A DNA stretch of 57,997 nucleotides from Puniceibacterium sp. (GTDB lineage Bacteria; Pseudomonadota; Alphaproteobacteria; Rhodobacterales; Rhodobacteraceae): assembly GCA_024636635.1 (NCBI GenBank), contig JAGXGV010000149.1, positions 1 through 57,997 of the forward strand, in the 5' to 3' direction. Below the pieces are notes generated by a model that was given only the letters and a program-made list of their open reading frames with translations, was not told the origin of the DNA and ran no database searches. The translations under genes were made by a program, and so were the position numbers. This document shows, one piece after another, positions 48,736-57,997 of the stretch; the stretch's first letter is position 1, and each line of letters begins with the position of its first letter.

Positions 48736-49710
48736 ATGGCGACCATCACACGGTCAACCATTACGAATGTGCTTGCGAAACAGGGGATCCTGATCGCCTT
48801 TGTGCTGTTCATCATCGGGTTCGGACTGGCGAACAGCCGCTTTCTGGCGGTGGACAACGTGCTGGGGGTCATCCGGTCCTCGGCCATTCTGGGGGTCATC
48901 GCGCTGGGCGTCACCTTTGTGGTGATCAGCGGCAATCTTGACCTGTCGGTCGGTTCGATGATGTCGTTTTCGACCATTGTCGTGCTCGACCTGCACGACA
49001 AGCTGGGGCCGCTGATGGCCATCCCCGCGATGTTCGCCCTGACCATGTGCCTTGGCGCCTTCATCGGGTTCCTTGTGGGGTATCTCAAGCTGAATTCGCT
49101 GATCGTGACGCTGGGCATGCTGTCGGCGATCCACGGTCTGACCCTGACCTGGTCAGGCGGCAAGAACATGGACATCGCCGACAAGCAGGGCACCTGGTTC
49201 GGAATTTTCGGGCGTGGCGACGTGCTGGGCATCCCGGTGCCGATCCTGTTCTTTGCCCTGCTGGCTATCGTTCTCAGCATCCTGTTGGCGCGCACGCCGT
49301 TCGGGCGCAAGGTCTATGCCGTGGGCGGCAACGGCACGGCGGCGACATTCTCGGGCATCCCGCGGGCGCGGATCGTGTTCCTGTCGTACGTCATCTCGTC
49401 CTTCTGCGTCGCCTGTGCGGGCCTGTTGCAGGCCAGCCGCAGCCTAGGCAGCCAGAACACCGTCGGGCAGGGGCTCGAGCTCGAGGTGCTGGCTGCCGTC
49501 ATCTTGGGGGGCGCGTCGCTGCTCGGCGGGGCGGGCACCGTGTTCAAGACAGTGATCGGCGTGCTCATCCTCGGGTTCATCCAGAATGGATTGCTGCTCG
49601 TCGGGCTTGCTTTCTACGTTCAGTACGTCGTGACCTGGGTCATCATCATCCTGGCCGTATGGCTGGACATCGCGGCCAAGCGCGGCCGTTTTCTGTCACC
49701 GATCGCCTGA
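48736..49710 (+). CDS. CUT2 ABC transporter permease 1 (RbsC-like)
   Basis: A 324-residue permease with about 8-10 membrane segments. GVTFVVISGNLDLSVGSMMSF is the family signature after the first pair, SLIVTLGMLSAIHGL and EVLAAVILGGASLLGGAGTVFKTVIGVLIL are conserved. It forms the channel with the next permease, an arrangement of two different RbsC-like subunits. GGGAGGGGAAGG precedes the ATG. Confidence 0.94.
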   Translation: MATITRSTITNVLAKQGILIAFVLFIIGFGLANSRFLAVDNVLGVIRSSAILGVIALGVTFVVISGNLDLSVGSMMSFSTIVVLDLHDKLGPLMAIPAMFALTMCLGAFIGFLVGYLKLNSLIVTLGMLSAIHGLTLTWSGGKNMDIADKQGTWFGIFGRGDVLGIPVPILFFALLAIVLSILLARTPFGRKVYAVGGNGTAATFSGIPRARIVFLSYVISSFCVACAGLLQASRSLGSQNTVGQGLELEVLAAVILGGASLLGGAGTVFKTVIGVLILGFIQNGLLLVGLAFYVQYVVTWVIIILAVWLDIAAKRGRFLSPIA

Positions 49711-49722
49711 GGAGAGACCGCA

Positions 49723-50720
49723 ATGCAAAGCGAACAAACCGTGCGGTTTCTCAAGAAGGGGGCGATATGGGCCTTCATCGTGCTGGAACTTGTGTTCTTT
49801 TCGGTGGCGGGTCACTTCCTGTCGCTGTCAGAGGGCGCGTTCATGGATCTCGACAACATGCTGCTGCTGCTCAAGCAGTCGGCGCCTATCGGGATCATCG
49901 CGCTGGGCATGACCGTCATCATGATCAACGGCAACATCGACCTGTCGGTCGGGGCGATCTTTGCGTTCAGCGCGGTCATCCTGCTCGACAGCATGACCTG
50001 GGCGGTCTTTGCCGGGCTGGGCGACTGGGTCATCCCGGTGTCCTGGGGTCTGGCATTGCTGACGGGCACGATTCTGGGCGCGATCAACGGCCTGATCGTG
50101 TGGAAGACAGGGGTGGATGCCTTCATCGTCACGCTTGGCGCGATGCTTGGCTATCGCGGTCTGGTCTTTATGTACAATGGTGAACAACCCACATCCGAAC
50201 TGAACTGGACGCTGGTCGATTTCGCCGAGGCGCAGTTCCTTGGCCTGCACACCGCCACGTGGTTCCTGCTGGGCTGCACGCTTGTGCTTTGGCTGCTGAT
50301 GACCCGCACGGTGCACGGGCGCAACGCCTATGCCATCGGCGACAACCGCGAAGCGGCGGTGAACGCGGGCATTCGGGTGGGGCCGCACATGATGAAGAAC
50401 TTCATGCTGATCGGCTTTCTGTCCGCCCTCAGCGCCGTGGTGTTCTATTCCGAAAGCGGCTCGGTCAACCCCAACGACGGCTCGCTTTACGAACTCTGGG
50501 CGATCACCGCGGTCGTTCTGGGCGGGACCAAGCTGGCGGGTGGCAGCGGATCGGTGATTTCGACCCTTGGCGGCGTCATCGCGATCCAGCTGCTGCGCAA
50601 GGGGCTGGGCTACATCGGCTCGGACACGGAAACGGTGAACCTTGTCATCGGCCTGATCCTGATCGCGGTCCTGTATCTTGACCGCCAACTGAACCGCAAA
50701 GGCAAAGAGGAGTTGCGGAT

Positions 50721-50724
<4 letters not shown>
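49723..50724 (+). CDS. CUT2 ABC transporter permease 2 (RbsC-like)
   Basis: A 333-residue RbsC-like permease. MTVIMINGNIDLSVGAIFAF and DAFIVTLGAMLGYRGLVF match the family; TAVVLGGTKLAGGSGSVISTLGGV is the C-terminal signature. It differs clearly from permease 1, so the channel is probably a heterodimer. Its stop overlaps the ATPase start by 4 bp (ATGA). Confidence 0.94.
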
Positions 50725-52231
<1,507 letters not shown>

Positions 52232-52232
<1 letters not shown>

Positions 52233-53101
52233 TGCGTGTCGGATTTGCTGGGCTGGGGCGCATGGGTGCACCCATGGTGCGAAATCTGGTGGCTGCGGGG
52301 CACGAGGTTTCGATCTGGAACCGCACCCGCGCCGGGGCCGACGCACTTGCGGCGGAGCTCGGCTGTGCGGTGGTCGATGGTCCGGCCGATCTGACCCGCC
52401 GCGCCGATGTGGTCCTGACCATGCTGGCCGACGATCCCGCATCGCAGGCGGTGCATCTGGGCGAGAATGGCCTGTTCGCGGGGCAGGGGGCGACGGTTTT
52501 CATCGAGATGGGCACGCTCAGCCCCGATCACGTTGTCGCATTGTCCCGGCAGGCGCCCACGGGAACAACCGTGATCGACGCGCCGGTCTCGGGCTCGACC
52601 GGGGCTGCCGCCGACGGCACGCTGCTGATCATGGCAGGCTGCACCGAAACCGACGCGGCACCGCTGCGCCCGGTGCTTGACGCGATGGCGCGCGAGGTCA
52701 TCTGCCTTGGCGCAGCGGGGCGTGGTGCCGTGATGAAACTGGCGGTGAATTCGCTGATCCACGGCATCAACCAGACCCTGGCCGAGGCGATGACCCTGGC
52801 CGAGGCGACGGGCATCGACGCCACCCGCGCCTTTGACGTCATCCAAGCCTCTGCCGCCTGCGCCCCGATGCTGAAATACCGCCGCCCGCTTTATCTGGAC
52901 GAGGCGGCCCACGAGGTCAGCTTTACCGTGGCGCTGGCCCGCAAGGACATGGAACTGACGGCCGCGCTGGCCGCTCGTTTCAACGTGGCCATGCCGCAAG
53001 GCGCGGTCACCTTCCAGAAACTAAAGGAAGCCGAAAAAGCCGGATTCGCGCAGCGCGACATGGCGTCGATGCTTTCCTTCATGCGCAAGGATACCTTATG
53101 A
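52232..53101 (+). CDS. 3-hydroxyisobutyrate dehydrogenase-like beta-hydroxyacid dehydrogenase
   Basis: A 289-residue enzyme. GFAGLGRMGAPMVRNL is the dinucleotide motif, WNRTRAGADAL follows; DAPVSGSTGAAADGTLLIMAG is the substrate-binding signature, and K in GAVMKLAVN is the catalytic Lys. The C-terminal helical domain covers about 165-289. The family oxidises 3-hydroxy acids such as 3-hydroxyisobutyrate, tartronate semialdehyde (reversed) and sulfolactaldehyde. Its ATG overlaps the ATPase stop and its stop overlaps the ThuA ATG. Confidence 0.93.
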
Positions 53102-53799
53102 AAGCCGTGCTTTTTGTCGGTGGCTGGGAAGGCCACAACCCCACTGAATTCGCGGACTGGTGCAAGGCCCTGCTTGAAAATAATGGCGTCGAGGTTGTCT
53201 TACACGACACGCTTGCTCCTTTGGCCAACCCCGAGACGATGGCAGATGTGGATCTGATCGTTCCGATCTGGTCCTCGGCCCGCTCGGCCCACCAGCCGGA
53301 ATTCGGCAACATGACCAAGGCCGAAGAGGACGGACTGCTGAAGCTGATCGCGGCAGGTTGCGGTCTGGCCGGTTGGCATGGCCATATGGGCGATGCGTTC
53401 CGCGACCGTCCGACCTATCACTTTCTGATCGGCGGTCAGTTCGTGGCCCATCCGCCGGGCTGGCCCGACAATCCGGTGCCGTCGGACGATTATGTCGACC
53501 ATGACATCACGATCTGCCGCCCCGGCGATCCGATCACCCGCGGCATCCGCAGTTTCCGGCTGAAGTCAGAGCAGTATTACATGCTTGTCGATCCCTCGAA
53601 CGAGGTTCTGGCCACGACGACCTTTTCCGGCGACCATCTCTGGTGGATCGAAGGCACGGTGATTCCCGTTGTCTGGAAACGCCGCTGGGATCAGGGGCGC
53701 GTGTTCTACTGTTCCATCGGACATGAACTGAAAGACCTCAAGGTTCCGCAGGTGACCGAGATCATCCGGCGCGGCATGCTCTGGGCCGCACGGCAATGA
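53098..53799 (+). CDS. ThuA-like domain protein
   Basis: A 233-residue protein with a glutamine-amidotransferase-like fold. MKAVLFVGGWEGHNPTEFADW, AGCGLAGWHGHMGDAFRD, DHDITICRPGDPITRGI and RGRVFYCSIGHE-like residues (actually Q-G-R-V-F-Y-C-S-I-G-H-E) are typical of ThuA, named for trehalose utilisation in Sinorhizobium. ThuA-type proteins are found with sugar ABC importers and dehydrogenases; the chemistry is poorly defined. It is the last gene of the rightward arm. Confidence 0.9.
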   Translation: MKAVLFVGGWEGHNPTEFADWCKALLENNGVEVVLHDTLAPLANPETMADVDLIVPIWSSARSAHQPEFGNMTKAEEDGLLKLIAAGCGLAGWHGHMGDAFRDRPTYHFLIGGQFVAHPPGWPDNPVPSDDYVDHDITICRPGDPITRGIRSFRLKSEQYYMLVDPSNEVLATTTFSGDHLWWIEGTVIPVVWKRRWDQGRVFYCSIGHELKDLKVPQVTEIIRRGMLWAARQ

Positions 53800-53898
53800 C
53801 AGCCCGTAGGTCTGGCGCAGCCGTCTTTCCGCCCGGGTGAGGCCGGTTTCCGGACGAACAAAACATTCATTCTGAAATCCCGCCCGACCCGGGCCTGT

Positions 53899-53913
53899 CG
53901 CCTGAGGCAGGCG
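53899..53913. other. Small hairpin between convergent genes
   Basis: CGCCTG-AGG-CAGGCG in the 126 bp between the ThuA and ALDH7 genes. It has no T-tract; it could help end either transcript. Confidence 0.3.
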
Positions 53914-53925
53914 GATGGAGCGCGA

Positions 53926-55428
53926 TCAGATGTCGAACCTGATCCCCTGCGCAAGCGGCAGGTCGCGCGAATAGTTGACGGTGTTGGTCTGACGGCGCAT
54001 GTAGCCTTTCCACGCATCCGATCCGCTTTCGCGTCCGCCACCGGTGTCCTTCTCTCCCCCGAACGCGCCGCCGATCTCGGCACCTGACGGGCCGATGTTC
54101 ACATTCGCAATGCCGCAGTCTGACCCGGTGGCCGACAGGAAATGCTCTGTCTCGCGCAGGTCGGTCGAAAAGATGCAGGACGACAGGCCCTGTGGCACCG
54201 CGTTCTGCATCGCAATCGCCGTGTCGAAATCGCGGTATTTCATCACGTAAAGGATCGGGGCAAAGGTTTCGTGGTGCACGATGGCGGTCTGCGACGGCAT
54301 CTCGGCGATGGAGGGGTGGACATAGGCCGCCGGCCCGTGGGTATCGGTCAGGGCCTGGCCACCGCCATGCACGGTTCCGCCTTCGGACCGGGCCCTGTCC
54401 AGCGCAGCGTCCATCGCCGTCATGGCCTGCCTGTCAATCAGCGGGCCAACCAGTGTCCCTTTTGTCAGCGGGTCGCCGATGGGCAGGCCGGCATAGGCGC
54501 TCACAAGACGAGGGATCAGCGCGTCATAGACGTCTTCATGCACGATCAGCCGACGCAGCGAGGTACAGCGTTGTCCGGCAGTGCCGACGGCCGAAAACAC
54601 GATGGCCCGCAGCGCCATTTCCAGATCGGCAGAGGGTGCGACGATCATGGCATTGTTGCCGCCCAGTTCCAGGATGCTGCGCCCCAGCCGCCGCGCCATG
54701 TCTGCGGCCACTGCGCGACCCATCGGCACCGACCCGGTGGCCGAAACGATGGCGACCCTGGGGTTGGCGGTCAGCGCCGCGCCCAGGTCACCTTCCCCGA
54801 TCAGCACCTGTGTCAGCCCTTCGGGCGCATCGTCGCCGAATTGGGCGCGCACCGTTTCGCAGATCCTCTGCACCGCAAGCGCGGTCAGCGGGGTTTTTTC
54901 CGACGGTTTCCAGATCACCGGATCGCCACAGACCAGCGCAAGTGCCGTGTTCCAGCACCATGGAGCGACAGGAAAGTTGAAGGCGGTGATGATGCCGCAG
55001 ACACCCATCGGATGCCATGTCTCGCGCATCGCATGGCCGGGCCGTTCCGAGGCGATGGTCAACCCATAAAGCTGACGCGACAGGCCGACGGCAAAATCGC
55101 AGATGTCGATCATCTCCTGCACTTCGCCCAGACCTTCCTGAAGGATCTTGCCACATTCCAGCGTGACGAGCGCCCCAAGCGCCTCTTTCTGGCGGCGCAA
55201 CTCTTCCCCCAGCAGGCGCACGAATTCACCGCGACGCGGCGCGGGCACCTTGCGCCACGCAAGAAAGGCGTCATGCGCCGTGTCGATCATGCCATCCGCT
55301 TCGGACGCGCTGTGCGGTTTCAGGCGTGCGATCTCGGATCCGTCCACGGGGGTGCGGACCGACAGCGTGCCGCCGGTCACATTGGATGGGGTAAGGCCGG
55401 ATGCGGCCAGGATATCGGCGTAAGACAT
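53926..55428 (-). CDS. amaB: ALDH7-type aldehyde dehydrogenase (L-piperidine-6-carboxylate / aminoadipate-semialdehyde dehydrogenase)
   Basis: A 500-residue ALDH. FNFPVAPWCWNTALALVCGD is the cofactor region, SATGSVPMGRAVA the Rossmann loop, LELGGNNAMIV the Glu and GTAGQRCTSLRR the catalytic Cys. NVNIGPSGAEIGGAFGGEKDTGGGRESGSDAW is typical of the ALDH7/antiquitin group (written here only as family signature: I-G-x-S-G-A-E-I-G-x-A-F-G-G-E-K). In lysine breakdown it makes 2-aminoadipate. No other lysine-catabolism gene is near. AAGGAG precedes ATG 55428. Confidence 0.88.
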   Translation of the reverse strand: MSYADILAASGLTPSNVTGGTLSVRTPVDGSEIARLKPHSASEADGMIDTAHDAFLAWRKVPAPRRGEFVRLLGEELRRQKEALGALVTLECGKILQEGLGEVQEMIDICDFAVGLSRQLYGLTIASERPGHAMRETWHPMGVCGIITAFNFPVAPWCWNTALALVCGDPVIWKPSEKTPLTALAVQRICETVRAQFGDDAPEGLTQVLIGEGDLGAALTANPRVAIVSATGSVPMGRAVAADMARRLGRSILELGGNNAMIVAPSADLEMALRAIVFSAVGTAGQRCTSLRRLIVHEDVYDALIPRLVSAYAGLPIGDPLTKGTLVGPLIDRQAMTAMDAALDRARSEGGTVHGGGQALTDTHGPAAYVHPSIAEMPSQTAIVHHETFAPILYVMKYRDFDTAIAMQNAVPQGLSSCIFSTDLRETEHFLSATGSDCGIANVNIGPSGAEIGGAFGGEKDTGGGRESGSDAWKGYMRRQTNTVNYSRDLPLAQGIRFDI

Positions 55429-55853
55429 GGGGTATCTCCTTGGACTGTCCATACGGCGCCGCCCGGTCGCGGCGCAGGACGGGTTTTCCATTTGTGTTCC
55501 GTTCGAAGTGTGACTGCAACCGCTCAGGGGGCAGGCATTTCTCTTGCGCTGCACTTTTGTCCTGCGCGCCGACCCCGCATCTGACGGCGGTCCGCTGATT
55601 GCGAAGGATGGACAGGGCAATGACCAAAGGGCCCGACAGATCCTGCTGATCCCGGACTGGGCAAGAAGATGCCAGTGGTTAACGCGGAAAAGCCGCCCGT
55701 GCGGCTGAAGCATCGGCAGGGGCACCGGGGTTGATCAACGTCAATGTGCCCAGGGGAAAGGCCAGGGGAAAGCCTTGGGAACAAAGTCGCGACAGGGGAT
55801 GACGGATCTGCGGGTTTTCTGGCTTCGGTGCGCCGGACGCCTCTGGCGCAGGA
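55429..55853. other. Gene-free stretch between fdsD and the ALDH7 gene
   Basis: 425 bp with no convincing gene. It should hold the ALDH7 promoter and the end of the formate dehydrogenase operon. A small AGCCGC-CCGT-GCGGCT hairpin lies at 55691-55706, and CCAGGGGAAAG is repeated at 55750-55760 and 55762-55772. Confidence 0.5.
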
Positions 55854-56057
55854 TCAGATCCGCGCCGTTGCCCTGATCACGACATCATCAAGGCCCCGGC
55901 CGCCGTCGGCGACGTATTGGCGCAGCTGGTCGCGCATCCGCGGCTCCCAGTAATCCCGGATGTGATCGGCGACGCGTTCCGGGGCGTCCTCTTTCGGCTG
56001 CGTCTTGAAGAAGGCTGCGATCTGATTGGCCATGCGGACCATCTTGTCAGGGGACAT
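55854..56057 (-). CDS. fdsD: Formate dehydrogenase delta subunit
   Basis: A 67-residue protein, MSPDKMVRMANQIAAFF onward, with the family core K-M-V-R-M-A-N-Q-I-A-x-F-F and V-A-D-H-I-R-D-Y-W-E-P-R-M-R. FdsD is a small part of soluble NAD-dependent molybdenum formate dehydrogenase and helps its assembly. The start overlaps the fdhD end by 11 bp; an in-frame Met 21 codons upstream is inside fdhD and is less likely. Confidence 0.93.
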   Translation of the reverse strand: MSPDKMVRMANQIAAFFKTQPKEDAPERVADHIRDYWEPRMRDQLRQYVADGGRGLDDVVIRATARI

Positions 56058-56868
56058 CGTTACTCTCTTCCGTGATGCGGTGGGGGTGGGAATAGAGATC
56101 AAAGCCGCCGCTGCGGGCAAAGGCGGCCAGCGTGATGCCCGCGCCCCGCGCCAGATCGACTGCCTGCCCGGTGGGGGCGGACACGGCGATCAGCATGGGC
56201 AGCCCGGCCAGCGCGCATTTCTGCACCAGTTCGACCGACAGGCGCGATGTCATGACCGCCGCACCGGTGCCCGGGTCGACGCCGTCCCGCACCAGCGCCC
56301 CGATCAGCTTGTCCAGCGCATTGTGGCGGCCCACATCCTCGCGCACCAGCGTGATGCCACGGCCCGGTTGCAGAAAACCCGCCGCATGGGTGGCGCGGGT
56401 GCGGTCGTGCAGCGCCTGATGCGGGCGCAGGGCATCCGTGGCCCCGGCCACCTCGGCGCGGGTCAGACGCAGGCTGTCACCTTCGACGCGGGGCAGGGGG
56501 CGCATCGCCTGTTCCAGACTGTCGATGCCGCACAACCCGCATCCAACCGGCCCGGCCATACTGCGCCGCCGCGCTGACAACGCCTCTGCGCGGTGCTCGA
56601 CCAGCCAGAACCGTGCCTCGATCCCCTGCGAATGGGTCACGATCTCGAAACGCTCGATCTGCGCGGGGTCGGTCACGACCCCTTCGGTCAGGGCAAAGCC
56701 ATGGGCAAAATCGGCGATGTCCGCCGGTGTCGCCATCATCACCGCCTGCGTCGTGCCGTTGAATACAATGGCAACTGGGACTTCCTGCGGCAGGGTCCGG
56801 TGCACGGCAAGCGTGCCATCGGACTGATGCGACCATCCTGCTGCGCTGACAGTGGGGGCGGGGCGCAT
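56047..56868 (-). CDS. fdhD: Formate dehydrogenase accessory sulfurtransferase
   Basis: A 273-residue FdhD. The C-G-L-C-G motif near residue 112 carries the sulfur passed from IscS to the molybdenum cofactor before insertion into formate dehydrogenase. EVPVAIVFNGTTQAVMMATP, DVGRHNALDKLIG, TSRLSVELVQKCA and VSAPTGQAVDLA are family signatures. It is 4 bp after the catalytic subunit gene and overlaps fdsD. Confidence 0.95.
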   Translation of the reverse strand: MRPAPTVSAAGWSHQSDGTLAVHRTLPQEVPVAIVFNGTTQAVMMATPADIADFAHGFALTEGVVTDPAQIERFEIVTHSQGIEARFWLVEHRAEALSARRRSMAGPVGCGLCGIDSLEQAMRPLPRVEGDSLRLTRAEVAGATDALRPHQALHDRTRATHAAGFLQPGRGITLVREDVGRHNALDKLIGALVRDGVDPGTGAAVMTSRLSVELVQKCALAGLPMLIAVSAPTGQAVDLARGAGITLAAFARSGGFDLYSHPHRITEESNDVP

Positions 56869-56872
56869 CGCG

Positions 56873-57997
56873 CTACTCCGCCGCCGGAAGGATGCGCCGC
56901 GCCTGTTCGGCCTGCGCGTTATATTCCTCTTGCCAGTCGGTCGTCGGCCCGTTCGAGGGGCTGACCTGCACCGCCGTCACCTTGTATTCCGGGCAGTTCG
57001 TCGCCCAGTCGGAATAATCCGTGGTGATGACATTCGCCTGCGTGTCGGGGTGGTGGAAGGTCGTGTAGACCACCCCCGGCGACACGCGGTCCGTGATCTT
57101 GGCCCGCAGCGCGGTTTCGCCCGCCCGCGACGCGAGACGCACAAAATCGCCCTCATTCACGCCGCGCACTTCGGCGTCGTGCGGGTGGATTTCCAGCAGG
57201 TCCGCCTCGTGCCATGTGGAGTTGGCGGTGCGCCGTGTCTGTGCGCCGACGTTGTATTGCGACAGGATGCGCCCTGTGGTCAGCAGCAGCGGGAAACGTG
57301 GCCCGGTGCGTTCATCCGTGGCGATGTATTCGGTCACGATGAACCGCCCCTTGCCGCGCATGAAGCCATCCACATGCATCAGCGGCGTGCCGTCGGGGTG
57401 GTCTTCGTTGCACGGCCACTGAACGCTGCCTTTTTCCTCGAGCACCTCGTAGGATACGCCGGCAAAGCTGGGCGTGGTGGCGGCCACCTCGTCCATGATC
57501 TGCGACGGGTGGGTATAGTGCCAATTGGCGCCCATGGCATTGGCCAGAAGCTGCGTCACTTCCCAGTCGCCATAGCCGTTGCGCGGAGCCATCACCTTGC
57601 GCACCCGGTTGATGCGGCGTTCGGCGTTGGTAAAGGTGCCGTCCTTTTCCAGGAACGTCGATCCGGGCAGGAAGACATGCGCATAATTTGCCGTCTCGTT
57701 CAGGAACAGGTCATGCACGATGACACATTCCATCGCCGCAAGGCCCGCCGCCACATGATGCGTGTCGGGGTCCGATTGCAGGATGTCCTCGCCCTGGCAA
57801 TAAAGCCCCTTGAACGTGCCCTCGACCGCTGCATCCAGCATGTTGGGGATGCGCAGGCCCGGTTCCGGGTCGATCGTGACGCCCCAGATCTTTTCGAACA
57901 GGTCGCGCGCCTCTGGGCCCTTGACGTGGCGATAGCCCGGCAGTTCGTGCGGGAAGGATCCCATGTCACAGGCGCCCTGCACGTTGTTCTGGCCGCG
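56873..57997 (-). CDS. fdsA: Formate dehydrogenase alpha (molybdopterin) subunit, C-terminal part, cut by window edge
   Basis: 374 residues are visible, starting R-G-Q-N-N-V-Q-G-A-C-D-M-G at the right edge, a well-known FdhF/FdsA motif after the active-site Cys. FLPGSTFLEKDGTFTNAERR, and a C-terminal molybdopterin-dinucleotide domain (LLTTGRILSQYN, RTANSTWHEADLLEIHPHDAE, VVYTTFHHPDTQANVITTDYSDWATNCPEYK) follow. It oxidises formate to CO2 in the FdsABG complex. The N-terminal FeS domains and the active-site Cys are outside the window. Confidence 0.94.
   Translation of the reverse strand, partial: RGQNNVQGACDMGSFPHELPGYRHVKGPEARDLFEKIWGVTIDPEPGLRIPNMLDAAVEGTFKGLYCQGEDILQSDPDTHHVAAGLAAMECVIVHDLFLNETANYAHVFLPGSTFLEKDGTFTNAERRINRVRKVMAPRNGYGDWEVTQLLANAMGANWHYTHPSQIMDEVAATTPSFAGVSYEVLEEKGSVQWPCNEDHPDGTPLMHVDGFMRGKGRFIVTEYIATDERTGPRFPLLLTTGRILSQYNVGAQTRRTANSTWHEADLLEIHPHDAEVRGVNEGDFVRLASRAGETALRAKITDRVSPGVVYTTFHHPDTQANVITTDYSDWATNCPEYKVTAVQVSPSNGPTTDWQEEYNAQAEQARRILPAAE

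Noticed and set aside
50500-50515. ACCGCGGTC in the second CUT2 permease gene as a fourth copy of the in-gene palindrome
   Set aside because: Only the central bases match; the T-G-A and T-C-A arms are missing.

Overview
The window is high-GC, densely coded DNA from an alphaproteobacterium, most probably a marine Rhodobacteraceae/Roseobacteraceae member. The reasons are ptsP next to lysC, a short-form HisG preceded by HisZ, an xdh operon running into a BMP-type ABC transporter, a tripartite tricarboxylate (TTT) transporter operon, and short GC-rich intergenic repeats of a kind I associate with roseobacters. I saw no rRNA, tRNA, CRISPR array, transposase or phage gene. The genus cannot be fixed from the sequence alone.

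Layout. 1-6402 (minus): ptsP (cut by the left edge), lysC, an NTF2-like protein and an SDR, a DUF1178 protein, a Kdo-transferase-like enzyme and a GT4 glycosyltransferase. 6482-12207: an FCD-type GntR regulator divergent from a ThDP-dependent enzyme and tctC-tctB-tctA, which looks like a regulated uptake and catabolic operon for a small carboxylate. 12430-18444: a MOSC protein, a PaaI-like thioesterase, the pdeM/DExH-helicase DNA-repair pair, an aldo/keto reductase and a VOC protein. 18658-28350 (minus): xdhA-xdhB-xdhC, then an ATPase, two permeases and a BMP lipoprotein-family binding protein, i.e. purine or nucleoside uptake plus xanthine oxidation. 28650-36536: dnaE, a lipoprotein, slyX, hisZ-hisG and yghU.

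36861-53799 is the most interesting part: a divergent 15-gene locus. Leftward from about 46650 run a regulator-like protein that joins an N-terminal winged helix to a family-1 solute-binding-protein domain without a signal peptide, an SDR, an M24-fold hydrolase with an altered metal site, ThDP-dependent E1 alpha and beta, a double-lipoyl E2-like protein, a succinate-semialdehyde-type aldehyde dehydrogenase, and a lipoyl-less E2 acyltransferase. Rightward from 46864 run a CUT2-type sugar ABC importer (binding protein, two permeases, ATPase), a second SDR paralogue, a 3-hydroxyisobutyrate-dehydrogenase-like enzyme and a ThuA-like protein. Two similar imperfect palindromes 21 bp apart lie between the two arms and are candidate operators. 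I infer a pathway that imports a sugar- or polyol-like compound, oxidises it with two SDRs, and cleaves a keto intermediate with an acetoin/pyruvate-dehydrogenase-like complex whose E2 functions are split over two proteins. The substrate is unknown.

53926-57997 (minus): an ALDH7-type dehydrogenase, then fdsD, fdhD and the C-terminal part of a formate dehydrogenase alpha subunit cut by the right edge.

Two cross-cutting signals stand out. A 16-20 bp palindrome centred on ATGACCGCGGTCAT occurs three times, each inside a gene and each in the frame that encodes M-T-A-V. A GC-rich repeat that is intergenic elsewhere appears in frame inside xdhB, where it seems to have added part of a roughly 57-residue insert.
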